DNA from: Desulfosoma sp.
Lineage (GTDB): Bacteria; Desulfobacterota; Syntrophobacteria; Syntrophobacterales; DSM-9756
Length of the DNA stretch: 64,000 bases
Assembly: GCA_037481875.1 (NCBI GenBank)
Contig: JBBFKY010000003.1
Coordinates: forward strand, 55,235-119,234
Direction: 5' to 3'
This document shows positions 19,256 through 28,443 of this stretch, piece by piece (within the stretch, counting starts at the first letter, position 1; each line of letters starts with the position of its first letter). Below the pieces are notes generated by a model that worked only from the letters and a program-made list of their open reading frames with translations, did no database searches and was not told the origin of the DNA. Made by a program: the position numbers and the translations under genes.

Positions 19256-19519
19256 CCTCTTTATCCTCCGACCGCTTGGGGAAATGTTCCACGGTGCTTT
19301 TGTTCACAAAGGTATGTTGCTATTCCATCTCCCTTTACTGGAAATCGCTGTGGCGCACAAGATCCAAGGATCGCCAAACAGACAGGCTTCTTTCTGCACG
19401 GACAGGGAATGGTTGATGGGGGTGGACACGCAGGTCCCCCCTCACAAAGGATGCGGGTTCCGGTGGCATGGCTATGCCATGGGAAACAGCCTTAGTCAAT
19501 TTCGAGGACGGAGGAGTTC

Positions 19520-20359
19520 ATGGACATCGGATTAATCGGTGGAGGCAACATGGGGGAAGCTTTGGTGCGGGGATTGATTCAGGCCGGCATTGTTTCTTCA
19601 AATCACCTTCACGTTTATGACGTGCTTGAAAAGCGCATGGAGCATCTAGCTCGATCCTACGGCATTCACCAAAAGCCGTCGCTTTCCGAATGCGTACGTG
19701 CCGTGGACACGGTCATCCTGGCGGTCAAACCCCAAAATGTACCCGAAGTTCTTGAGGAATTGGGCCGTTGCGCGCAGCATCGTCCCTTGATCGTAAGTAT
19801 CGTCGCAGGCATGCCTCTCGCCACGCTGGAAGCCGCTTTACCCCCTGGAACCCCTGTGATCCGCGTCATGCCCAACACGCCGGCCTTGGTCCTTTCGGGA
19901 GCCAGTGCTTTGGCCCGAGGCAGGTATGCCGAAAACAACCATATGGAATGGGCTCTCAAGATCTTTCGAGCCGTAGGTATTGCCCATGAAGTGCCGGAAA
20001 AACTTCTCGATGCCGTTACAGGCCTTACGGGAAGCGGCCCGGCCTATGTTTTATGTTTCCTGGAAGCCTTGATCGACGGGGGAGTCCTCATGGGGCTGCC
20101 CCGTCCCATCGCTTCGGACCTTGTGATTCAAACCGTGCTCGGCACAGCCATCATGGCTCAACAGAGCGGAAAACATCCGGCCGCTCTGAAAGACATGGTC
20201 ACCTCGCCTGGAGGCACCACCATTCATGGGCTGGAAATTCTAGAATCACGAGGGTTTCGAGGAGCGGTCATGGGGGCGGTGCGGGCCGCCACGGAGCGGT
20301 CCACGGCCCTGGGAGCCGTCTATGGCACCCCAAAATCGAACACCTGGACAAAAGCTTAG
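19520..20359 (+). CDS. proC: Pyrroline-5-carboxylate reductase
   Basis: A 279-residue enzyme catalysing the last step of proline biosynthesis, NAD(P)H-dependent reduction of 1-pyrroline-5-carboxylate. The Rossmann motif is at the N-terminus (GLIGGGNMGEAL). Family signatures follow: AVKPQ, VSIVAGMPLATLE, RVMPNTPAL, and the C-terminal DAVTGLTGSGPAYV and TSPGGTTIHGLE. ATG 19520 follows GGAGG at the right distance. Length is typical. It starts a run of plus-strand genes. Confidence 0.95.
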   Translation: MDIGLIGGGNMGEALVRGLIQAGIVSSNHLHVYDVLEKRMEHLARSYGIHQKPSLSECVRAVDTVILAVKPQNVPEVLEELGRCAQHRPLIVSIVAGMPLATLEAALPPGTPVIRVMPNTPALVLSGASALARGRYAENNHMEWALKIFRAVGIAHEVPEKLLDAVTGLTGSGPAYVLCFLEALIDGGVLMGLPRPIASDLVIQTVLGTAIMAQQSGKHPAALKDMVTSPGGTTIHGLEILESRGFRGAVMGAVRAATERSTALGAVYGTPKSNTWTKA

Positions 20360-20556
20360 GAGCTTGTCCGAGACCTTGGAATGAGTCGTTCCAGCCCAAA
20401 AAGCAGGGGCGAGACGGCGCCTCGCCCCGACTTAAAAGGCATTCGACGCCATCGTCGCTGGGCGTTCGTGGACTTCCTCGAGGAAGGCTGTCGAACAATA
20501 AGGGCAGGCCATGGTTTTCCTTGGACCGATGGAAAGGGAAAGGCTTAGGAGGCGAC

Positions 20557-22740
20557 ATGGAAAGTTTTCTCAATCCGAAATCGGTGGTGCTGGTGGGAGT
20601 CACGCGCCAGACGGGGGTAGGCGCTTACAACAATCTGGAAATGATGCTGAGATACGGCTACAAAGGAACCATCTATGTGGTCCATCCTTCGGCTTCCGAA
20701 ATCCTTGGTCATCGCTGTTACGCGACGACAGCGCAGCTCCCTGATGTGCCGGAACTGGCTGTAGTGTCCGTAGGGCGAGACCGCGTCTTGCCGGTCGTTG
20801 AAGACTGCCTTCTTAAGGGAATCAAAAACCTTGTGATCATCAGTCAGGGTTTCGCCGATGCGGACCTGAAGGGTCGCAATCTTCAAGAAGAATTGGTCCG
20901 CATGTGTCACCACGCCGGGGCTCGAGTGCTCGGCCCCAATACTATGGGCATCCTGAATGCCTTTGACGGTTTTAGCACGGCTTTTATCGACATTCCACGA
21001 GACCCCGATCCGCCTCCCCTGACCTTGGTGGCCCAATCGGGTGTTCTTCAGGTCGGAATCGAATCCTTTACCGGAAGGCTCGGAAAAGCCATCGACATCG
21101 GCAACGGTTGCGACATTCATTTCGTGGACGCTCTGAAGTACTGCGCTCAAGACCCGCAGACTCAAATCATTGTCCTGCACATGGAAGGGATACGCTACGG
21201 AAGAGAGTTTCTGGAGATCGCCGCCTCCATCAGCCCTCAGAAGCCCATCATCGTTCTGAAAACGGGCCGAAGTGGCGCAGGTGCCCATGCGGCCTTGTCT
21301 CACACGGGGTCTCTTGTTGGAGAAGATGCGGTCTTTGAAGCCGCCTTTCATAAGGCAGGGCTCTTACGAGTGCGCTCTATGGTGGAGTTACGGGCGGTGG
21401 TCAAGGCTTTCCTGCATTTCCGACCGATGATCGGGCCGAATCTTGCGGTGCTCACCGCCACGGGAGCCTGCGGCATCATGACTGCGGACGCCTGTGAAGA
21501 TTTCGGGCTTCAGTTAGCTCCTTTTCCCGAGGAGGCTCGAGAGAGCCTTGAAAACCCCAAAATCGCTTGGCACCACTTGAACAATCCCGTTGATTTGTGG
21601 CCTCTCGGCATGGTCGGCGGCTCTTTCACGGATGTGCTGGAAAAGGCGGCCAAAGCCCTAGTGGCGCAAGACGACACACACGGCATTCTGGCCATTTTTC
21701 CGTGTATGGCTTCGTCCTTGCACGCCAATTTGAGGTTCGAAAAAGCCCTGCGGCGTGTCCAAGAAAACAACACACATCAGAAACCCTTGGCCTGCTGGGT
21801 TTACGGCGATGGAGCTTTCGAGGAATCCCGCATTCTGGACCGGATTCCGGGTGTCGCGTGCTTTTCCAGTATTGACGAAGCTGTCATGGGCTTAGCGGCA
21901 ACCTATCGATTTCACCAATGGAGCCAAAAAATGAGACCCGCCGAAACCAGGCCCAGGTCCGTCGCAGCGACGGCATCGGAACGTGTTTCAAGTCCCCCAT
22001 CAAAGACGTCGAAGTTGGAGAGACTCGAAAACACCACAGAACGGGGGAAAGCCTCTTTACCTCACGGTGTGTTGCTGGGGAACGAAACCCTGGACTGGCT
22101 TCGTCTTCATGGTATCCCTACTGCACCATCCAAGGTGACACTGAATGTGGAAGAAGCTGTTTCCTGGGCCGAAGAGGTGGGGTTTCCTGTGGTGCTTAAA
22201 GTGGTCTCGCCGGAATGGGTCCACAAATCCGATCAAGGAGGTGTCATCACGGGGCTTTCCGGTGCCGAGGCCGTCCGTAGGGCTTTTGACGATCTGGTTC
22301 GACGTTTTCACACAGTGTCCCCGAAAGGAAAACTAGAAGGCCTTCAAGTGCAAAGACAGCTGAGCGGTTGGGAACTGCTTCTCGGTGTCAAAAGGGATCC
22401 ACAGTTCGGCCCTGTTGTTGCCGTTGGTATGGGAGGCATCTATGCGGAAGTGCTTCAGGATGTTCGTCAGGCCATAGCCCCGTTGTCCGTGGACGAGGCA
22501 CGGTCCATGATTGAGTCGTTACGTCTGTTTCCCCTTCTTCGGGGGGTTCGAGGACAACCGTCCGCGGACCTGGACACTCTCGTGGAAGTTCTCAAACGCC
22601 TTTCCCAATTGGCTTGGGATCATGGGGAGATTCGTGAGCTGGACATTAATCCCTTGTTTGTCAACAGCGACGGCTGCTGCGCTGTGGATTGTCGTATCGT
22701 GGCGGACGAAACCATCGGTCCATCGGGCTATGGACCTTGA
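20557..22740 (+). CDS. Fused ADP-forming acyl-CoA synthetase (acetate-CoA ligase type)
   Basis: 727 residues from ATG 20557, preceded by AGGAGG. It is an alpha-beta fusion. A CoA-binding Rossmann domain (residues ~1-130, SVVLVGVTRQTG) and succinyl-CoA-ligase-like domains with SHTGSLVGED (~240-440) are followed by a poorly conserved Ser/Arg-rich linker (~455-500). The C-terminal ATP-grasp domain has GIPTAPSKV, VVLKVVSPE..HKSD and GMGGIYAEVLQD. Such enzymes make ATP from acyl-CoA in acid-forming anaerobes, or run in reverse to activate acids; the substrate is unknown. The frame is open upstream through proC, but those residues are not conserved sequence. The organic-acid pump genes follow. Confidence 0.88.
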   Translation: MESFLNPKSVVLVGVTRQTGVGAYNNLEMMLRYGYKGTIYVVHPSASEILGHRCYATTAQLPDVPELAVVSVGRDRVLPVVEDCLLKGIKNLVIISQGFADADLKGRNLQEELVRMCHHAGARVLGPNTMGILNAFDGFSTAFIDIPRDPDPPPLTLVAQSGVLQVGIESFTGRLGKAIDIGNGCDIHFVDALKYCAQDPQTQIIVLHMEGIRYGREFLEIAASISPQKPIIVLKTGRSGAGAHAALSHTGSLVGEDAVFEAAFHKAGLLRVRSMVELRAVVKAFLHFRPMIGPNLAVLTATGACGIMTADACEDFGLQLAPFPEEARESLENPKIAWHHLNNPVDLWPLGMVGGSFTDVLEKAAKALVAQDDTHGILAIFPCMASSLHANLRFEKALRRVQENNTHQKPLACWVYGDGAFEESRILDRIPGVACFSSIDEAVMGLAATYRFHQWSQKMRPAETRPRSVAATASERVSSPPSKTSKLERLENTTERGKASLPHGVLLGNETLDWLRLHGIPTAPSKVTLNVEEAVSWAEEVGFPVVLKVVSPEWVHKSDQGGVITGLSGAEAVRRAFDDLVRRFHTVSPKGKLEGLQVQRQLSGWELLLGVKRDPQFGPVVAVGMGGIYAEVLQDVRQAIAPLSVDEARSMIESLRLFPLLRGVRGQPSADLDTLVEVLKRLSQLAWDHGEIRELDINPLFVNSDGCCAVDCRIVADETIGPSGYGP

Positions 22741-22884
22741 GTCTTTTGCGGAAACCGGTCTCTTAACAGGAAAACAGTCCACACCTGAGGGGGGCTTTCA
22801 GTGAAATGACTTGACGCTTTCGCTCTGGTTTTATTAGATCGAACCCCGCAAACCGTGTCACCCTAAAGGATTCCCCAAGAGGAA

Positions 22885-23319
22885 ATGTCGATCATGGTGG
22901 AACTTTCCGAACTTAAACAAAGCCCCTTTCTTGCAGATGTTGTCGAATCGGATATTCAGCAACTGGCGCGCATCGCATCCATTGTAAACTTTCGAGAAGG
23001 CGAGATTCTCTTTCAAGCCAACAGCCCGGCACGATATTTGTACATTCTCAAATCAGGATGTGTCCTTCTCTGCTTTCCTAACGGTCGGTCTCTTGTGGTT
23101 GGTCAAAGCGGTCAAGCTTTGGGATGGTCCAGCCTGGTCAGCCCGCTCCATTACACGGCCACAGGCATCTGCCTGACCGATTCCGTGTTTTTTCAATTCA
23201 CTAATGCCGAACTTTTCGACCTTTTTCGAATGGATACCACTCTGGCGACCACGATCATGGCCAAAATAGAGGTGGTTATTCAAGAACGGAAACCCTACCG
23301 CACACCGATGGCGGCGTGA
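22885..23319 (+). CDS. Small Crp-like cyclic-nucleotide-binding-domain protein
   Basis: 144 residues (or 141 from ATG 22894, which has better spacing to AAGAGGA). The whole protein is a cupin-like cNMP-binding domain: FREGEILFQANSPARYLYILKSG, QALGWSSLV, and a helix at the end. The usual phosphate-binding Arg of Crp (RSA) is not obvious in WSSLVSP, so the ligand may not be cAMP. There is no DNA-binding helix-turn-helix. It probably senses a small molecule or redox state and acts on a partner protein. It lies between the acyl-CoA synthetase and the pump genes. Confidence 0.8.
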   Translation: MSIMVELSELKQSPFLADVVESDIQQLARIASIVNFREGEILFQANSPARYLYILKSGCVLLCFPNGRSLVVGQSGQALGWSSLVSPLHYTATGICLTDSVFFQFTNAELFDLFRMDTTLATTIMAKIEVVIQERKPYRTPMAA

Positions 23320-23334
23320 AGAGGGAGGCGATCC

Positions 23335-23829
23335 ATGCGGGGACTGTCAGCTATTGCAGCCGTCGACGGCTGGTCTTTGACGGTTATGGGAGTCGCCATT
23401 GTTCTTGTAGGGCTCTCCGTTTTGTCCCTTGTCCTTGCAAATCTTCACAGAATCTTGAACCTCTGGGACGTAACCGCTCAGGTTTTTAAAGAAAAAACCC
23501 TCCTTCGCGAAAAACCCGTTCCCTCCTCGGGGGTGAAGGTCCCTTCCCAAGGGCCTTCGACGACACCACCTGTTCGCGAGATGTCCCTGTCTCGTGAGGA
23601 TATGGAAGCCTATCAATACTTTCACTGGCTCAGCCAGCGCCAAGGGGATGTGTTTTCGCTGCCGAAGCTCTTGGAGCATGCGGAAAAAAGGGGCATGGAT
23701 CGACCTCACTACCATCTGTACAAAATGTTGGTTTTGGGCCTGATCGAAGAAATGAAAGGGGATCAACGAGGATTTTATCGCTGGAATCCTGAAGTGCTTG
23801 TGAGATCAGACGAGAATTCGGAGTCCTGA
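23335..23829 (+). CDS. OadG-like gamma subunit of a membrane decarboxylase
   Basis: 164 residues. One N-terminal membrane helix (~15-40: LTVMGVAIVLVGLSVLSLVLA) is followed by a Pro/Ser-rich linker and a soluble C-terminal part (~80-160) unlike usual gamma subunits, which are about 80-100 residues. The helix type, size and position just before the beta-subunit gene give the assignment. The C-terminal half (SREDMEAYQYFHWLSQRQGDVF...RGFYRWNP) resembles a small winged-helix-like fold by eye only. Confidence 0.6.
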   Translation: MRGLSAIAAVDGWSLTVMGVAIVLVGLSVLSLVLANLHRILNLWDVTAQVFKEKTLLREKPVPSSGVKVPSQGPSTTPPVREMSLSREDMEAYQYFHWLSQRQGDVFSLPKLLEHAEKRGMDRPHYHLYKMLVLGLIEEMKGDQRGFYRWNPEVLVRSDENSES

Positions 23830-23893
23830 AAGACGACTGTTGAGTGTCCCGAAGGCCGGTTGCTTAAGGAAAGGCCAACGAGGAAGGCGCCGT

Positions 23894-25018
23894 ATGCATT
23901 TAGTCCTGGATTATCTCAACAACACCGGTTTTGCAATTCTGGATTACCGGCACATCCTGATGATCGTGGTAGGTTGTTGTTTTATCTATCTGGGAGTTGT
24001 CAAACACTTCGAACCCCTTCTTTTGGTTCCCATCGGCTTTGGGATTTTGGTCGGAAACATCCCCGTGCTTCACGGGCAAGAGCTGAGCCTCTACGAAGAG
24101 GGAAGCGTCCTTTACTATCTTTATTACGGCGTTCGACAAGGAATCTACCCACCTTTGATCTTCTTAGGCATTGGGGCCATGACCGATTTTTCCACCATGC
24201 TGGGACGGCCCGTGCTGATGCTGTTGGGAGCTGCCGCTCAGGTTGGTGTCTTTGTTACTTTTCTTGCAGCCTTGGCTCTCGGCTTTCCACCCAATGAAGC
24301 CGCATCCATAGGGATTATCGGCGGGGCCGACGGTCCAACCGCTATCTTTCTCACATCTCGACTGGCCCCGGAACTCGTCGGGCCCATCGCTATCGCGGCC
24401 TATTCCTACATGGCCCTTGTGCCAGTCATTCAACCCCCGATCATGAGACTTTTGACCACACAAAAGGAACGACGGATTCACATGAGCGATCCCCGGCCGG
24501 TCAGTCAGCGTGAAAAGATCATTTTCCCCATCTTGGGATTTGTTCTGTGTTGTCTTTTGGCTCCGGCCGCCTTGCCTCTTCTCGGCATGCTTTTCTTTGG
24601 AAATCTTCTCAAGGAATGCATGGCCACAAACAGGCTGGCTCAAACGGCTCGCACCGCCATGATCGATATAGTCACCATCCTATTGGGGGTTACCGTGGGA
24701 GCCTCCACACAAGCCGATGTTTTCCTCACGGCCAAGTCTCTCGGCATTTTCGCCCTTGGTGCGGCGTCCTTCATGGTGGCGACGGCTTCAGGCGTGCTTT
24801 TCGCCAAGTTCATGAACCTTTTCCTCAAAGATAAGATCAACCCTCTTGTGGGGGCCGCCGGTGTTTCGGCGGTGCCCTTGTCGGCCCGGGTTGTTCAAAT
24901 GATGGGTCATCGGGAAGACCCTACCAACTATTTACTGATGCACGCCGCGGCCCCTAACGTTTCCGGAGTGATCGGGTCGGCCATCGCTGCAGGATTTCTT
25001 TGGAGTTTCTTTAGGTAG
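23894..25018 (+). CDS. Na+-translocating decarboxylase beta subunit (OadB/GcdB/MmdB family)
   Basis: 374 residues from ATG 23894, after GAGGAAGG. The integral-membrane beta subunit couples decarboxylation of a biotin-carried carboxyl group to Na+ export. Family motifs are GFGILVGNIP, the gate region GIIGGADGPTAIFLTSRLAPEL, SYMALVPVIQPPI, and the C-terminal GAAGVSAVPLSARVVQ with HAAAPNVSGVIGSAIAAG. About nine to eleven membrane helices are expected. Neither the carboxyltransferase alpha subunit nor a biotin carrier is encoded nearby, so the substrate (malonyl-, methylmalonyl- or glutaconyl-CoA, or oxaloacetate) cannot be fixed here. Confidence 0.92.
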   Translation: MHLVLDYLNNTGFAILDYRHILMIVVGCCFIYLGVVKHFEPLLLVPIGFGILVGNIPVLHGQELSLYEEGSVLYYLYYGVRQGIYPPLIFLGIGAMTDFSTMLGRPVLMLLGAAAQVGVFVTFLAALALGFPPNEAASIGIIGGADGPTAIFLTSRLAPELVGPIAIAAYSYMALVPVIQPPIMRLLTTQKERRIHMSDPRPVSQREKIIFPILGFVLCCLLAPAALPLLGMLFFGNLLKECMATNRLAQTARTAMIDIVTILLGVTVGASTQADVFLTAKSLGIFALGAASFMVATASGVLFAKFMNLFLKDKINPLVGAAGVSAVPLSARVVQMMGHREDPTNYLLMHAAAPNVSGVIGSAIAAGFLWSFFR

Positions 25019-25145
25019 TCAAAGGCCGTCGCTTGTTGTACCGTCACCATTGTATTGAGGCTCTCGAGAAAGGGGGTGATGAAACGCAGCGGGCCATTTA
25101 GTCCTATTTTGGAATCGTGGAAGAACACACACCGGTTTTCCATGC

Positions 25146-25164
25146 GGCTAGGTCTCACCTAGCC
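25146..25164 (+). promoter_or_regulatory. Stem-loop ahead of the TRAP-TAXI operon
   Basis: GGCTAGGT and ACCTAGCC form an eight-base perfect stem around CTC, 43 bases before the TAXI gene. It is followed by an A-run rather than a U-run on this strand, so it may act in the mRNA leader or as an operator. Confidence 0.35.
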
Positions 25165-25207
25165 AAAAATCATGAGTAGATTAACCATGAGAAGGGGGGC
25201 ATCTGTC

Positions 25208-26200
25208 ATGAAAAAGACAATATTGTTGTGCACTTTAGCTTTATTGGTTGTTTTCGCTCTAAGTCCATGTCCGGATGCCGTGGCTAAAAAGTCATTCCTC
25301 GCCATTGGCGGCGGACCCGTGGGAGGAACGTTCAATTACTTTGCCAACGCCATTGCCATCTATATCACAAAGAACGTTCCGGATGTGGAAGTCTCCAGTG
25401 AAGGGTCCGGAGGATCTGTGGAAAACGTTAAACGCGTGCATCGAAACGACGTCAATTTTGGTATTTCCTACTCGGGGGACATTTACCTCGGAGCCAATGG
25501 GCAGCTCACAGGAGACACGGAAAAGTACAATAACGTTCGTTGCGTAGCTTATCTCTACGGCGCTCCTGCTCAGCTCGTCGTGCTCAAAGCCAGCGGCATC
25601 ACTTCAGCCAAAGACCTAGCCGGAAAGAAGGTTGCCGTGGGCAACGCTGGTTCAGGGGCAGCCTTGTCTGCCGAGCGGTTCTTTAAAAAGATCGGCATTT
25701 GGGACAAGATGGAGCCTCAGTTTTTAGGTTACTCCGCAGCCGCAGCCGCTTTTAAGGATCGAAAGATCGACGCCTTTTGGGTGCTGGTGGGATTTCCGAA
25801 CGCTTCCATCATCGAAGCCGCCACGCAAGATGACATCGCACTCGTGGATCTTCACAAAACTGCTGAAGAAGCGGGCTTCTATAACGAATATCCTTTCTAT
25901 AGCAAGGTTGTCATTCCCAAAGGTACCTATCGTGGCCAAGACCAAGACGTGACCACTTTTCAAGACAGCACCCTGTGGATAGCCAATAAGGATGTTTCTG
26001 AGGACGTTGTTTACCAGGCTCTGAAAGCCATTTACTCTTCCGAAGGTCTCGATCATATGCGCAAAGCCCATAAAGCAGCGGAGGAAATGAGCTTGGAAAC
26101 AGCTATCGTAGGATTGGCGGCACCATTGCATAAGGGAGCCTACAAATTCTGGACGGAAAAGGGGCTCAGCATCCCCGCAGCGTATAAGCCGGTCGACTGA
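25208..26200 (+). CDS. TRAP transporter solute-binding protein, TAXI family
   Basis: 330 residues from ATG 25208, which follows AAGGGGGG. A signal peptide (KKTILLCTLALLVVFALSP..AVAKK, cleavage near residue 27) exports it. TAXI-family features: IGGGPVGGTFNYFANAIA near the N-terminus, SEGSGGSVENVKRV, GKKVAVGNAGSGAALSAERF, and a C-terminal helical part. It captures an organic anion in the periplasm and hands it to the fused permease downstream. Substrate unknown; TAXI systems are reported for glutamate and carboxylates. Confidence 0.93.
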   Translation: MKKTILLCTLALLVVFALSPCPDAVAKKSFLAIGGGPVGGTFNYFANAIAIYITKNVPDVEVSSEGSGGSVENVKRVHRNDVNFGISYSGDIYLGANGQLTGDTEKYNNVRCVAYLYGAPAQLVVLKASGITSAKDLAGKKVAVGNAGSGAALSAERFFKKIGIWDKMEPQFLGYSAAAAAFKDRKIDAFWVLVGFPNASIIEAATQDDIALVDLHKTAEEAGFYNEYPFYSKVVIPKGTYRGQDQDVTTFQDSTLWIANKDVSEDVVYQALKAIYSSEGLDHMRKAHKAAEEMSLETAIVGLAAPLHKGAYKFWTEKGLSIPAAYKPVD

Positions 26201-26210
26201 TGGATTCCTT

Positions 26211-26237
26211 CCGGGATGGGGTAGCTCCCCGTCCCGG
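26211..26237 (+). promoter_or_regulatory. Intercistronic stem-loop between TAXI and permease genes
   Basis: CCGGGATGGGG and CCCCGTCCCGG pair around TAGCT with one G-U/mismatch position. It starts 11 bases after the binding-protein stop codon. Such hairpins commonly protect the upstream mRNA and allow more binding protein than permease to be made; that role here is inference. Confidence 0.55.
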
Positions 26238-26319
26238 TTATCCTTTCCAATACCATGGCACGGCCGGGAAGTCCAAAACCTCGTTCCACCCAAGTCTTGC
26301 GTACGAAAGAGAAGGACAC

Positions 26320-28299
26320 ATGATTAAAGAACAAGAACTGGAAAACGCGGCATCAGAGGCCCTCAAAGATGAAAAGCTCAAAAAGCTCGTCGAAAAAGAG
26401 GAAAAAACGGGACGCACGTTGTCCGGGTTTTGGGAATATTTGTCTGCAGCCATAAGTGTGTTCATGGTCCTTTTTTACTTCTATTGCGCGGGCGTCAGAC
26501 CCGTCACTGTCCAATATCATGTGGGCCTTTACGTGATGATCACGTACGTTTTTGTGTTCTTGGCTTACCCCTTTTCCAAGAAATCGCCCCGTCAGCGTCC
26601 ATCTGTGGTGGATGTCGTTTTGGCCGCCTTGTCCGTGGTGGTTGTGGGCTACTGGATTCATGAATTTGAGAGCCTGAACTACCGCATGGGCAGTGAAACA
26701 CGATGGGATTTTTATGTCAGTGTGCTGGGCCTTTTGTTGTCCCTCGAAGTGTGTCGTCGGGTTCTTGGGTGGTCCATGACCATTGTGGGATTGTTGGCGG
26801 CGTGCTACTGCTATTTTGGACCTTACATGCCGGGGCCTTTTGCCCATCGAGGATTTCGCATCGAGCGGATCGCCAACTACCTTTTCCTCACGCAGGATGG
26901 TGTCTTTGGCGTCATGGCCAGCGTTTTGGTCACTTACGTGATTTTGTTCATCTTCTTCGGAGCCTTTCTGAAAAAGTCCGGAGCAGGACAATTCTTCCTT
27001 GATTTCCCTATGGCTTTGGCCGGGCGCACCGTTGGAGGTCCTGCCAAGGTCGCGTGTATCGCTTCCACCTTTTTTGGATCGATCTCCGGGAGTGCCATCG
27101 CCAATACGGTGACGACCGGGGCTTTTACGATTCCTCTGATGAAAAAGGCAGGTTTTAAGCCTCACGTCGCCGGCGCCATTGAGCCCTCCGCTTCCATAGT
27201 GGGTATGTTTATGCCCCCCGTCATGGGCGCCGGTGGTTTTCTCATGGCCGAACTTACGCGAACGCCTTATGTGGAAATCATGAAAATGGCCGTCGGTCCG
27301 GCTCTGCTATACTTTCTCTCGGTGTTCATCATGGTTCATTTCGAAGCCAAGAAATACAACATACAAGGACTGCAAGGGGAGGAACTTCCCAAGGCCATGG
27401 AGATTCTCAAGAGAGAATGGTACATGTCGCTTCCGCTTGTGGTCATTATTGGGGTGATGCTCCTCGGATACAGTCCGGGCTTGGCGGCTTTTTGGGCGAC
27501 TTTAAGCTGCATTGTCGTTAGCTGGGTGCGTCCTGAGACGCGAATGAAATGGAGGGAAATTTACGAAGCCATTTTAGCAGGAGCCCGAAGCACCCTGGTG
27601 ATTGGAGCTACGGTCGGCGTGATCGGGATGATCGTCGGAAGCATTGCGCTTACCGGCATCGGGTTAAAATTCTCCGATATTATTATCTCGCTGTCCGGCG
27701 GTAACCTTGCCATCGCTATCATTCTCATAGGGCTGGCTTCTTTGGTTCTGGGCATGGGTGTGCCTGTCACAGCAGCCTATCTGATCACGGCCGTCCTCGC
27801 TGTCCCCGCGCTGGACAACCTTGGCGTTCATCTCGTTGCCGCCCATATGATCGTTTACTGGTTCAGCCAAGACTCGAACATCACACCGCCTGTGTGTGTC
27901 GCTGCCTACGCCGGAGCTGCCATCGCCGGTTCCGATCCATGGAAAACCGGATGGACCTCTTTCAAGTTTGCCAAGTTCCTCTATGTGGGGCCCTTCCTTT
28001 TCGCCTACACTCCTGGCATTCTCTTGATCGGCGACTGGCATACCATCGTAGTCACCTATATCGCCGCTACCCTTGGCACGATCGCTTTTTCCTCGTGCAC
28101 TCAAGGGTACCTCATTAGAAGAACCTCCCTGGTTGAGTGGATCATCTTTGCTGTTGGAACCTATCTGTGTTTTCATCCAGACTTGTTGACCGATCTCGCA
28201 GGTATCGCTCTGATCGTAGTTGTGTACTTGATTCAAAAGTACAAGAACAAAAAAGAGGCGGCAGCCGCTGCATCACAGGCACATTCAACCGCTTCGTGA
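26320..28299 (+). CDS. TRAP transporter permease, fused 4TM-12TM (TAXI type)
   Basis: 659 residues from ATG 26320 (GAGAAGGA upstream). After a charged N-terminal helix (~1-35), a DctQ-like four-helix part is fused to a DctM-like part. DctM hallmarks include the loop GGPAKVACIASTFFGSISGSAIANTV, IEPSASIVGMFMPPVMGAG, and LGMGVPVTAAYLI. The frame is open back to 26200, but the upstream residues are not conserved and overlap the stem-loop. It forms an operon with the TAXI gene; ion-driven import of organic acids is likely. Confidence 0.93.
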   Translation: MIKEQELENAASEALKDEKLKKLVEKEEKTGRTLSGFWEYLSAAISVFMVLFYFYCAGVRPVTVQYHVGLYVMITYVFVFLAYPFSKKSPRQRPSVVDVVLAALSVVVVGYWIHEFESLNYRMGSETRWDFYVSVLGLLLSLEVCRRVLGWSMTIVGLLAACYCYFGPYMPGPFAHRGFRIERIANYLFLTQDGVFGVMASVLVTYVILFIFFGAFLKKSGAGQFFLDFPMALAGRTVGGPAKVACIASTFFGSISGSAIANTVTTGAFTIPLMKKAGFKPHVAGAIEPSASIVGMFMPPVMGAGGFLMAELTRTPYVEIMKMAVGPALLYFLSVFIMVHFEAKKYNIQGLQGEELPKAMEILKREWYMSLPLVVIIGVMLLGYSPGLAAFWATLSCIVVSWVRPETRMKWREIYEAILAGARSTLVIGATVGVIGMIVGSIALTGIGLKFSDIIISLSGGNLAIAIILIGLASLVLGMGVPVTAAYLITAVLAVPALDNLGVHLVAAHMIVYWFSQDSNITPPVCVAAYAGAAIAGSDPWKTGWTSFKFAKFLYVGPFLFAYTPGILLIGDWHTIVVTYIAATLGTIAFSSCTQGYLIRRTSLVEWIIFAVGTYLCFHPDLLTDLAGIALIVVVYLIQKYKNKKEAAAAASQAHSTAS

Positions 28300-28335
28300 A
28301 ATTCCCCTTTGCACACGCAGGAAAACCGCCTCGTC

Positions 28336-28369
28336 GAAGGGCACTCGCGCACGTCCGGCAGTGCCCTTC
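28336..28369. terminator. Terminator hairpin between the TRAP operon and the Qng1 gene
   Basis: GAAGGGCACT and AGTGCCCTTC form a ten-base stem with a 14-base loop, then AGTCCTTTTC. It lies between two convergent transcription units and could serve both. Confidence 0.6.
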
Positions 28370-28443
28370 AGTCCTTTTCAAAGCATGCAGCGCAAGAGAA
28401 GCTTTTCTGGTTTTCGGTAGCAAAAGTTTCCTTCCAGTTTAGA

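Noticed and set aside
20053-20556. In-frame N-terminal extension of the acyl-CoA synthetase over proC
   Set aside because: The extension is proC and intergenic DNA in another phase. A strong ribosome-binding site stands at 20547-20552.
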